Source: Coriolopsis trogii
Lineage: Eukaryota > Basidiomycota > Agaricomycetes > Polyporales > Polyporaceae
DNA: 64,000 nt
NCBI GenBank assembly: GCA_020543525.1
Contig: JAHYIO010000033.1
Coordinates: forward strand, 744,001 to 808,000
Direction of reading: 5' to 3'
Shown piece by piece: positions 10,919-22,050 of this stretch (positions are counted from its first letter, which is position 1; every line of letters starts with the position of its first letter). The position numbers were made by a program, and so were the translations under genes. The notes under the pieces were generated by a model. That model did not search any database and was not told where the DNA came from. It worked only from the letters and a program-made list of their open reading frames with translations.

Positions 10919-13583
10919 ATGACTGACTCTGGTGTTCACGTCACTATCATCAACAATACCGACAAACCTTTGCAATATGATGCAGAGGGCACGTTTGCAG
11001 CGGGGGGTGATTGGGTCAACGTTCCTCCGACTATCTCACCGCACACCACCAGTGCCAGATTCCTCCTACAAGACCATGCTGGACCGAATGGCTCCCAAGG
11101 GATCCTCTCCTACTTTGTGGGCGGCGACACGACGGTCAGTCTGCGCACCTATCAGACGTGTCCTTGTGGCGACTCCGACAACATCATCAAGATCGCATCC
11201 TATCCATTGCCTCTAGCACTGTACGATGTGACGTTTCGCGCACGCAGCGGCGACGGACCGTGGACGTCAAACGCGGTGCAGCCAAGCGGACATTCCATTG
11301 AAGTAGAGTATACCCTCTCATACCAGAAACGTCATTATAGCTTCCTGCTCAATGGGATCCGCTCCACCTCCAGCCATCCGGTCCGTAACTCTCGCGGCGA
11401 CCTTATAGTCGGCCCGCACCAGCTCTGGACACAGGATGCACCGGACATGTATCGGGATAGTCGCTTTGGATCCTTCCAGCCCAACATCTTCCAGCACGAC
11501 TTCAGCATGCCTCTTACAAGGTCTGGTCACCTGAGTGTCACTGTCACCCCTTTCGATGTCGAGCTCGGTAACGCCGAAGTCATCCTTTACGGGACCATCA
11601 ACGGCACGGACACAGTGATTCTCCAGACTAGCTACTTCCCACTTCCAGCGTCACGCACGCCTGTAACCATCTCCGCATTGGTAGTCCATCCTCAAATCAT
11701 CGACAGGCCCTTTGTTTGGAATGTAGACGTTCAATGGCGCATGCGGCTACGTCATTCGTCCCAACGCGTTCAGGCCGTTGGTTCATCTATCACACGGCTC
11801 GAGTTATACTGGGTTGCTAGGCCCATCCATCGCGCTTTCCAGGGTGGCTTCCCTGTTGGCTTCTTACGGGACGTCCTTGGCAGATGGACGCCTCGCACTC
11901 TTATTCCCTACATCGACAAGGTCAGCGAGAACCAGATGGAGATTGCTCGCTTTGGGTTCTACGCCGACATGACTCGCTATGTCTTTGGGGGTTTTCACAA
12001 GATTTATGATACTGTCACTGGTACGTCTGACTCCAAGACCATGGAAAGGACGTACACTGACGGGCTGTACAGGAGCCTCTGCATGCAACATGACATTGCG
12101 GGGAGGTACCTTTTTGGAAGCATACTACCGCGCTCAGGATGGGTCTAAACTTCCAGGCACGCTGGCGCGTGACATCAACTGTATGGATCAGGCGGCGATG
12201 CTTGAACTCAGCTGCAGCCTCATCGGTGGCTCTATTAGCTGGCTTTGGCAGGAGCCGTTTGGATATATCAAACCAACTCACCTTGTCGGCATCGTCGACG
12301 TGTCTGGCCGACCCATGTTGGTCAACAACCCATTCTTCCGCAAGCAGCCTCAATATGCATTTGTTGAATAAAACGACCTTAGACGCACGCAGTTTTCACG
12401 GCATGTCTACGTCGGCCACCCTCGTCCCTTCCATCCCGCCAACGGCTCCATTTATGATGCTTGTGGGGGCCCACACTTGGGCGAGCCCGCACCGGCATAC
12501 ATCACTAGCAGTATCGATACGACGACGACACTCTATCAGGCCAACAAAACGAATCCCGGCCACATAGGGAACATCCAGATGGGCGATGGCGTGACCGGGA
12601 TTGATGGCAGATTCCCTGCAGGACGCCCCCCCGCGTTCGCGCATTCCGCCGACGTGCTCGATAGACTTCTCGCCAGCGGCGCCCCGAGAGCTTTCACTGC
12701 GCGGACGATCGTCCACAAGGGCTGGGCTCACGTCCCCGAGTGGGTCGCTGGCGTCCTCGGCGAGCGGTGGACGGTGTGCTTCAGCAGCGTCGTCGCCGGG
12801 GAGGAGCGTGCCCAGGCCTTCTTCCATCTCTCCAACGGCGCCGAGAGCGGAGCGGACCACGTCCGCGTGAGCGTGTCCGTCCACACCAAGGCAGATACGG
12901 ACGGGGCGCTCGACCGCGCCGGCTCCGCCCTTGCTGCGCGCGAGAGCGCGACGGCTGTCATCGCCAGCACGGACCGCGACCCGGAGGGGCTGTGGGAAGC
13001 GGGCGACTGGACCGACCACGGGGACTGGTCGCTGCAGTACGGACCGGACGTTGGCGGAGGACGCGTCGTGGTCTGCGCGGCGAACACGATCGTCGACATC
13101 TCGGGCTTCCCGTCCACGGCCGCGCTGTCGGGCATCGCGCGGAGCCTCTTGGACCGTGTCGTGCGCCACACTGCATACCTCGAGATGCCCGTGGTGCGTG
13201 AGGGACAGGCCCGGGCCATCTCGGAGGGCGCAAGGGTCGAGATGGTCGCCGTCGCTCCAGAGGCGGAGGCGGAGGCGGCCCTGCGGGCGACTTCGGTGTG
13301 GGTCGAGGGCGCGGGCACGAGCTTCTCGCTCTCGTTCGAGGTGGATGGCTACGTCGCTGCGGCCGGAGTTACCAGCTCGTCGCCTGCGCTGCTCTTTGAC
13401 AGGCACGTTGTCGAGGAGCTTGTCCCGCTCGGAGACCAGGGCTCGGACCCAGGAGCGCCTATGAGCACCGTCATCTTCACGTTCTATGCGAGGGAGGTAG
13501 GACACCAGACCGTGCACGTCCATGTCGCTGATTCGGAGACGATGCTGACCACGACGCGTGTCGTCGAAGTGGAGGTTGTCTGA
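10919..13583 (+). CDS. Large unrecognised protein, in-frame stop or hidden intron
   Basis: Exon 1 (10919-12020) joins at 12073 through a 52-nt intron. The frame then runs to 13583 but meets TAA at 12369-12371. Read through, the product would be about 870 codons. A 72-nt GT-AG intron (12321-12392), phase 0 at both ends, would delete the stop and give 846 aa. Coding-looking sequence continues in the same frame on both sides of the TAA (LVNNPFF before, NDLRRTQFSRHVYV after). That favours either a true nonsense change or a short retained segment over a normal intron. The N-terminus (VTIINNTDKPLQY...GDWVNVPP...GSQGILSYFVGG) looks like a beta-sandwich of the aegerolysin/crystal-protein ET79 kind, but the match is weak. 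The rest has no domain I recognise. No signal peptide is seen. A 408-codon frame on the other strand is its shadow. Confidence 0.6.
12369..12371 (+). other. In-frame TAA within the 10919-13583 gene
   Basis: This stop interrupts an otherwise continuous frame that stays open for about 400 further codons. It may be a nonsense mutation, an assembly error, or lie inside an unspliced 72-nt intron. Confidence 0.75.
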
Positions 13584-16500
13584 AGGTGCAGGAAGAGGTG
13601 ATTGGACGATAGCTGAATGCACAAGCCATCTCTATTCGTGCACTCGTATGTAAAGGTCTGGTGTCTGTGCTCCTGTTAGCGGTTTGAAAGCCATATTTTG
13701 ATGGATACGAGAGAAAGACTCGGCATCGGCATACTACCGAAAGCACCGGTGCGATGAGCAAGCACCCCGTCCACACTGTCCAGTGTCCATGGGGAGGTGG
13801 ATATATACATACAATCCAAGACGAACACCAGTCAGCCCTGGCGATGTACGGGTGTCCTCTCAACATCAGGCCCGCCAGGGAGGCGTTGTCTACGTTCTCA
13901 GAAGAACCGACTATGAACGCGAATCACGCCAAGGTCGCACTCCGACTTGTGACGAAGCACTGCACGCGATCGGGTGTTCGTTTGGCTCCAGGCGAACGGC
14001 CCATTGCATATTGCGCCATTTAGTTGTCAATGTAAAGGAGCATTTGGTGACGAGCGCGCTTGACCGCAGCCTGAAAAGGGAGAGCGAGTACGTTGCCGAT
14101 AGGTGTTGGTAGGATAAGGGTAGGACGCCACATAAAATGGATCATATGGGTGCGGAGCTTCTGCGGCTGACAGCTGTTCTCGTCCGTGTTTCGCTTGTCC
14201 CGTGGGGCCATCATCGTAGCAATGGTGGATGGGCGTGCATATTGTCGGGAACGTGAATTCGAAGTGTTGCAGACCTTCATGGAACGGAGCAGGCGTGGCG
14301 TGCTAGTAGCTTGAAGCGAACTGGCACTAGTGGGCATGGAGGACATGGTCAGGTACATTCTGATGCGTGTTGACTCACTAGAATCGAATAGGATAACGCC
14401 TGGACTGGGTTCTTGTTCCCAGAACAGACAGAGCGAATACAGTCGATGGGGGCATGAGTTCCTCGAAACGTTTGCGGAGGAGTCAGACGGACCGGTGCGC
14501 GTGCTTGTGGCGGCCTCGCAAATCACGGCCGTAGAGGTTCAATATAGTTCATAGGCAAGTCTGAATGTGTGAGCTACACCAGACGTCGCCACGGATTTGA
14601 AAACTGCATCCATACCTCGAGCTGAATTGTCTGCGCAGTAGCGCCGGACCCATGCCATTGATATTGTCAGGATATGAGCTATCGCGTGGTTCGAGAAGGC
14701 TATTCTGGAAACCGCTGATCATAGATGTCTCGACGTCGCCCACAGCCATGTCGTATCCTATAGCAACCCCATTCACAAAACGTTCGCAACTGCGCGCTGG
14801 CGTTGAAGAATGAAGATGCGCACGGCAGCCTTGATATATAGCTAGCGTCGTCAAGACGCCTCAAGCTTCACATTGTCGGTGGTCACGAAGATTTAAGCGC
14901 AGTAATGGAAGTCAGAGTGTCGAAACCGTTCTCGAAGGATGAGAAGTGTCTGCGAGCGCGTGCCCTGGTCGCGCCTTCCTGCCTTTCTAGAGGGCCTGAG
15001 GCAGGGTTGGATGTCCGCATGGTGAGATGGTCGACGTCTCCGTGGCCCGTTCCAGTGCATCATCATATACCTTCTGCGGGCAAAATGCCCGTGCCGCCGG
15101 CGGGACGATATGGGCGGGGGGGCTGATCTTGGAAGGGCATGACTGATTCGCGGTCGCCAGATGTGTGACACAGTCGGAGACACGGAGTGGAATGGGGTGA
15201 GTCGTGCATACATTTTGTGAAAGCAATTTGTCAAGCATACGCGTTCCGCGACATGATACAGACGCAATGTGGCGTTTGTGTCAGCACCGGATTGAGCGCG
15301 GCGGCCGTAGGCGGAAACGACCGAAAGCAATGTTCAGCGGCATGTGCTAGACAGCGACGAAGTATGACATACCCCTCAACCGCCGATTTTGGCTGCAAGT
15401 GTAACGTACAGCACAGCGTGTGGACGATAGGAGACGAGAGAGCGGTACACGGAAATAAGAGCTTCAATCTGCCGGCGGCAACGTGCCACAAGCTGGGCGT
15501 CTGGGACACCCCACGCGAGCTTATACGATTCAGCCATCTGCGCTGCTCCGAGTTCTTGTTCCCTCGATCACGGCTCCCGAGACGCATCGCCGGGCCGCCT
15601 GCTTGGTTCTAGCTTATGAGATTACTTGCTTGTGGAACCCGATCCCAGTGTGATACAAGCCTGTGTACATGGCAAGAAAGACCGAGAGGGTGCAAATGTT
15701 TGTTGGAAGGTGGGCGGTCGCAGGTCGGTGTCAGATGAGGTCACTGTGCGTATGTTTTCTCCCACCGGTGTGTTTCGTGCAGGATATGTGACCGAGACAT
15801 GTGGTCGGGATGTCGCACAGGCGAGTGTGGCGAAGGGAGTTCTAGCGAATGTGGGCTGAGGGGATGATGCGTATGATGGGGAAGGTGGGAAATCCGATGA
15901 AGGGTCCAGGTCCGGAACCGAGTGGGTGGTGGTTGGTAGAGTACCGGTGGGAGTGGGATAAAGATTGGGTGGTACGGTGAGGAAAATAGCAGAGGATGGT
16001 ATGCCCATTTGTAGACAGAAATTCCGGAGGCAGTCAGCGAGTGTGCCGCTGCGGAGAAAGCAGTGAGGTGGCTGACGACTGGTGTGCCTTGGGAGACTGC
16101 TGGTGACGCAAAGAGACGGTTGAAACTGGATCGAGATCAAAGGGAGAGCGCGCATCAAGCAAGAGATCTTCGAGAGCAGCGATCGCGTTCCGTCCCCCAG
16201 TTAATCAACGTGACTGCGCATAGATCAGCATGGCTGCGCCGCGTGTTCGTCGTCGCCGTCGGTGCACGTCGTTAGCCGACGCAGGGGCATTGGAGGGAGG
16301 GAAGGAGCGCGAAAGAGGAAACGCAGGGCTCACGAGTGTAGAGACGGACTGACGTTGAAGATGCCGGTTTGGGCCTCTTTCGTGCCACGGAGACAGCCCG
16401 AAGGAGACCCGAGCTGGGCGGGGGCTGACGGGGCAGAGGAGATCAGAAGTAGGGACTGTTAGCGGTGGGAGAATGCGGGCGGTTGCCAGCGAAGCATATC

Positions 16501-16900
16501 AGACATTCTTGCTCAGCGTTGCCACAAGCTTACGGATCCTCTGGCGCACACAGCACGGGGCGGGCAGCGCGGTCGCATGCAGCTGTTGAGCTCGCGCTCG
16601 CTCGGCCTGCAGGCAGCGAGGAGAGGAGGGCGGGAGGACAGGCGCAGGACGACGGGCAGTTACGGGATTTGGGTATAAAGGCCCCGTGGGATGTCTGGCA
16701 CTGCTCCGTGCTCGCCCCGCCCCGCCTTGCCACGCCACCCGTTCGCCTGTCTTATCCATTCTTTCCCATCCCGCCGGTTTACGTTGTGATCGTGCAAGAC
16801 ATCCCAAAACTGATTATCCACCGCAGCGGCTATAGGCCCCCGATATTCCTCCCTACTGAACCGCTCAGCCATCCCTTCTCCTCCTTCTCCTCCCAACCCA
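13584..16900. other. Gene-poor region of 3.3 kb
   Basis: No gene could be assembled here. Candidate frames at 14020-14526 (minus), 15187-15612 (plus) and 15622-16158 (minus) lack recognisable domains and have shadow-like Ser/Pro/Thr/Arg-rich composition. The right part (about 16600-16900) must contain the promoter of the first Zn2Cys6 gene. Decayed genes or unannotated non-coding RNA cannot be excluded. Confidence 0.5.
16674..16679 (+). promoter_or_regulatory. TATA box candidate of first Zn2Cys6 gene
   Basis: TATAAA in a GC-rich context 222 bp upstream of the ATG at 16901; a long 5' leader would be needed. Confidence 0.4.
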
Positions 16901-19900
16901 ATGCCTGCGGACTCCTCCAAGGCTGCCACTGCCGCCGCGGCCGCAAGACGCAGAAACAACCTCCGACGCGACGCCGAGGACGTCAAGTACGACAGCACAC
17001 ATGCCCGCGAGATTGAGCTAAAGCGGAGCAGAGGCGAAATCTCGTGCGCTGAGTGCCGTAGGTGCGATCACCGCATCCCTCGTCTCTCCTCCTCGTACTC
17101 ACTCTCCTCTTCCCTCCCGCACGTCGGACAGACTCAAGGTACGCTTCCCTACCTTCTCCCTACTTATCTCCCGAGAGGATGATGCTCACACCCGTCCAGA
17201 TTCGCTGTGACAAGACCATCCCGTGCCAATCATGTCAGGTTCGCACCATCTCTGTCGGCATGTCTCAATATTCATATTGACCTGCTGCGCAGCGCCGAGG
17301 ATGTGCGGCGTTATGTCCGAACGGTCAGACTCCGTCTTTGTCGGTGCCCAAGTCCTCACATACTCACTGGTTCACAGGTAGTCTCGCCACCGGACAGGGT
17401 ACTCGGTATGTGTCCCAACATATGCATGTATAAACGATGCTACATGTCCCATTGCATCACAGCTTCGTGTTGGCCGCTACCGAGCACTTGCATCGTCGAA
17501 TAGCGAAGATGAGTGAGCGCATACACCGACTCGAAGATGCATTAGCCATCCTTCAAGCAAAATCCTCGAACGAACCACATCCTCTACTTGCCGAGGGTGG
17601 CACAAGGAAGAATGCCATGGACGACGACGACGATATCATGCCTGAGGATACCGAAGTCTCCGCCTCCGGAGACGTCGTTTCGGCTTTCGGTATGCTGTCC
17701 ATGTCCGACCGTGGCGTGTCGAGGTTCTTTGGTCCTACAGGAGGAACAGAAGTATGTCCCCTTCTTTCTTTGGTGGCGAACAGCAGCTAACACTCAACGC
17801 CCCCGTCCAGTATCTGCTATTCGTATGTCTTCATTGCTGGAGTTCTGGTAGCCTCCTCACAGGTTGGCCTACAGTCCGATAGCGAAGGTCCCTCGTCACC
17901 CAGCAACGGCAGCAAGTCCCCCGAGTCCATACGTGGCTCCAACACACCACCTCTTCCAGGCGAGATCGTCCGGTTCTCGAACGCCTTCCCTTTCACGCCT
18001 ATGGGCCCTCCGCACCACGTCTTCGAGATGATCGAGTCACATCTCCCAACATACAAGCGCGCGTGCGAGCTCGCCGAGTCATACATCAGCAACGCTGCCT
18101 GGCTCTTCCGCAGTGTACCCCGGCAGCAGATCTTCGACGAGATGATCCCCCACTTCTACAAGCAGGCGGTCGGCGAAGACGTCCCGCTCCCGAGCGGGGA
18201 CTACAGCAGTCCGCACGACTTGGCCCTCCTCCTGCTATGTTTCGCCATCGGCGCGCTCGTTGACCTCAAGCAGGAACCCTACAGCTCCGAAGCTGATCAT
18301 TACTGTCAACTCGCGCAGGCAGCGATGTGTCTGCAACCGGTCTTGGCAAATCCCACTCTCGTCACCGTACAGGCGCTCCATCTACAAAGCATCTATGTGG
18401 CTATGGTAGGGAACGAGCCTGGCGGTCAGGACAACCAGATGGAGTTCTCTTGGGCTCTGGTCACTCTGGCAGGCCAGCTCTCTCACACGGTACGCACAGT
18501 TGCCATGAATGTGACCCACCCGAACAGGCAGCGCTGACAGCTTCTCCTCGGACGCGCTGACAGATTGGCTTGCGTAAGTTCTCTCCGGCCTCCACTCTTC
18601 TCTCCGTGGTCTGATGTACACATTTCGAAAGACCGAGATAGCGCAAGGTTTGGGCTCGCACAGGAGATCGTGGAACGAAGACGGGTGACCTTCTGGGACC
18701 TCTTTGTTGCCGATGCGTGGCAGGTCCGTGGACTGTTTCGGGCTTATTCCGATGGTTGGCTAACGGCAAGCAGAGCCTCATGACCGGTCGACCCCCCGTG
18801 ATCCAACGGGAGTACATCGATTGCAAGTTCCCCACCCCAGTGGCACCAGTGGACGAGGAAGACGGAGAAGAGCGAGAGTCAGTCTGTGCGTATCGCTATC
18901 TCTCCCTCTGTTTTCACACAGAGCTCACCGGCACGTTGGTACTGTGACTGTCGCAGTCGAGAACTGGGGCTTCCGCTTCGCGTTGAGCTGCGTGGCGGAG
19001 GTGGCGGCGAAAACGCTCACGGCGGAGGCGCCCTCGTACGAGACCATCATGGAGCTCGACAGGAAAGTGCGCGAGTTCCCTATCCCTCCAGACGCAGCGG
19101 CGTTCCAGGAGGGTATCGACCCGCATCCTTCTGATAGCGACCCTCCGCCGCTACAAGAGAGCATGATCCGGTTCGTGCTATCTCACTCGCGGGAAGTTAG
19201 TGAGTATCGCACCCTGCCTCCGCTGATAGCAGAACACCCTTGCTGATGGGGTTCGCCGCTAGTCCTCCTGTTCCTGCACCGTAGCTTCTTTGCGCAGGCC
19301 ATCATCGACTGTCCCCGGAATCCGCTCAGGAGCGCCTACGCACATTCATTCCTCGCGGCGTACCGCTCTTCAGATACGATCCTGAAGGTCATCAGGGCAC
19401 AGTTCAATCTGTATCCGAGTATATGTGCGCGCTTCTGGGTCATCTGGACGTTTGCGTTCTCATCGGCGGTGAGTGTGGACTCAGCGCCGGGATTCTCGTT
19501 GTGCACTTTGCACCCGTGGCTGAACAAGGCTGATATCCGGTCCGCAGGTCGTGTTTGCTACCGTGGTTACGCGCGGCCCAAGATCGGCTATGGCGCCGCA
19601 GGCGTTGACACAGCTTGACCAAGCCTATGAGCTGTTTACGCAAGCGTCGAAGCACAGTCGGCGCGCCGCCAAAGCATTGGTACGTACCCAATCTGGTCTG
19701 CCTCCCCCGGGGGGTCCGTTTAAGCTTCTCCTTCGTGCGATGATCGCTAACGGCAACGTCCTTTTCTGTGCTATGCTACCCCACAGCCCATTCTTCTCCG
19801 GCTGCGGGAAAAGGCACACTGCGCGTACGCGGCTGCGCAGAACGACGCGGTGGGGGCGACGATGTACGACGGCGCGCTGTGGAACATCAAGAGCGAGAAG

Positions 19901-20647
19901 GAAGGGGACGAGCTGGACATTTTTGCGGGGCGCACGGCGGTCGTGGCGTCGAAGCGGCCGTCGCCGTCCCCCGCGCGCATCTCCCAGCCGCTCGCGCAGC
20001 ACGGGGAGCCGCTGTCTCTCATCACGCCCCCGACGACGATCCCGATCGCGCCGATCCCGGGCACGAACGGGAGCATGTCGCTCGTGGAGGCGTGGCCGGT
20101 GCACGGGCAGGGTGCTTCGACGTCGGGCGCGCATCCGCATTCTCAGGCGTCGTCGCCGTACCCGCCGCAGACGTCGCAGTCGATGCACGCTCACGCACAC
20201 TCGCACGCGCACGCGCATAACCACAACTCGCAGCCACCGCCACCGCAACACACGTACCGGCTCAGCTTCTCGCAGGCTGCTGTGCCGCCGGCGTCAGGAG
20301 GTCCAGGCCCAGGTCCATCGAGCTACCATGGCCAGGGATGGCCGGGGGTAGGCTCGCATTCGCCCTCGACGCTCACCCCGCCCGGCGCGCCGCCGTACGG
20401 GTCGCAGATGTCGCCTACGCACGCACAGTCGCACTATGGGCCACAACCGGGCTACGGAGGGAGCGCGGAGTTGATGTCGCGGTACGGGTCGACGTCGGCG
20501 TACCCGGCGCCTGCGCACCCGTCGCAGGGGCCCCAGCAGGCGCATTATGCGCCGCCGCCGGAGCTGGTCAATCTGGGGCTGGCGTCGAGGCATGGGAGGC
20601 TGGACGAGCGGTGGACGTCGTTCATGCATGAGAATGGATTCTTGTGA
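16901..20647 (+). CDS. Zn2Cys6 fungal-specific transcription factor, copy 1
   Basis: Fifteen exons: 16901-17061, 17132-17138, 17200-17238, 17293-17323, 17378-17405, 17463-17751, 17811-17822, 17863-18489, 18564-18573, 18632-18723, 18774-18885, 18957-19199, 19263-19468, 19548-19679 and 19787-20647, giving 949 aa. The binuclear zinc cluster is Cys49, 52, 59, 65, 68 and 77 (CAECRRLKIRC...CQSC...C). A short linker and a coiled-coil dimerisation stretch (HLHRRIAKMSERIHRLEDALAIL) follow, then the fungal-specific regulatory domain (SIGLHRDSARFGL-type motif). The C-terminus is rich in Pro, Gln, His and Ser, typical of an activation region. It should be a nuclear DNA-binding regulator; its targets are unknown. 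Exon 2 is only 7 nt and encodes part of the cluster. The gene at 22051-25847 is its tandem twin. Confidence 0.9.
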
Positions 20648-22050
20648 ACGATGGCGGTGGGACGTTTTTGGGGGAGCGTTCTTGTCGGCCCGTCCTTGTC
20701 CTGCTCCGCGTTCAACTTCCAGCTGGCGTCAGCTACTCCGGGCTCGGGCCGTCGTTCCGGGATTCTGAGGTTTGTGGCCCTCTTGGTCTGCTCCCGCTGC
20801 CATGACATGCTACAGTGGACATTCCCCCCCCTCACTCGGCACGCGCACGACCTTGTTCTTGCTGTATCCTAGAGATTTGTCGACTCCAGAGGGTTGTGGA
20901 TACTTGTGGATCTGAATATGGACCTGATTCGTGTTGAATACTTCCTGTAATTGCTTTGCTCGAGTCCGTCGATCGCTTTGTAGCGTCCGTCCGTCCGTCC
21001 GCGTTGTACATGTTCCCCCCGGCCTGTTTCTCCCTCTATTGCTCTGTCTCTGTCTCGTTCGGTACGTGAGCTCGACATGCTCCGAATTTCTTGGTCGTAT
21101 CCGTACATTTGCATCTGCATCTGCATTCGCATCCGTAGCAGGCATCTGTTTCCAGAGTTGTATCGTATTGTATATGGGTTTGTGTAGTGTAGTTCCTGTC
21201 GCCCTGGGATGGGCTGGTGCCAGTGGTGGTACTTAATCGTGATGTTGCATCATACGGTGATCGTGATGGCGTGGCTGTACATACTTGTCAGATCTGTGAT
21301 AGTACAGGCGCTGTAAAAACTGTGAGCCAATCGCATCTTGGAATCGACTACTGCGATCCTCACAAAGGATAAGCACCGGTATAGCAGCCTGTGACAATCA
21401 TACATATGTCGGACCATGAGCTGGATGCACCATCGACCATCCAACTCCCACTGAGTATTTGATTTCTTCGGACCTGAACGGGCCCGGGGAGAGAAGGCTC
21501 TGTTCGGGATCTGCAGGAACTCTGCCCTCGAGGATTAGCAATCCGGGTGGCATGTGAGCGCGGTACTCATCTAATGAGTCATTCGACACAATCGCCTAAG
21601 AGGCGACTCAGACAGGTGAAACACGAAGAAGATGCCGTTTGCTTACGTCCACCGGCGAGATTTGATTGGGAGGGAGGGCAGAGTGGGTGGGATGTGTAAT
21701 CGGTCCGTTGCGGGGCGAGCTCCGAAGGTATTGTTTAGAGAGCTTCCTGGGAGTGACGCTGTTGATGACTCGACGTCGTCGTAGGGCTCGTGGGTCTGCA
21801 CTTGGCTGGAGCGTGAGGGGTATGTCGGGCGAGGAGGCCGAGGTGTAAGAGGCAAGTTGCGAACTCCGTTTTCTCCGGAAAGGCGTTCGGTAAATAGCCA
21901 GCGCCTTGGAAAGTTCGGCTAAGGCCCTTTCCCGGCGGCGGACGCTCTCGCCGATCTGCGTACCACCGTCTTTACCACCACCTCCCCCCTCGTCGCCGTG
22001 CGCGCGCTGTATGCTACTTTGCTGTCGCGCCTACCCCTTCGCCGCCTCAA
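20648..22050. other. Intergenic between the two Zn2Cys6 genes
   Basis: About 1.4 kb. The first half is the 3' flank of copy 1; the second half must carry the promoter of copy 2. No other gene was recognised and no third copy of the family is present. Confidence 0.55.

Noticed and set aside
12396..13622. A 408-codon open frame on the minus strand
   Set aside because: Antisense shadow of the strongly coding plus-strand frame 12393-13583, with Arg/Asp/Ala-rich composition.
15622..16158. A 178-codon minus-strand frame as a gene
   Set aside because: Ser/Pro/Thr-rich with no domain, signal peptide or splice-supported extension.
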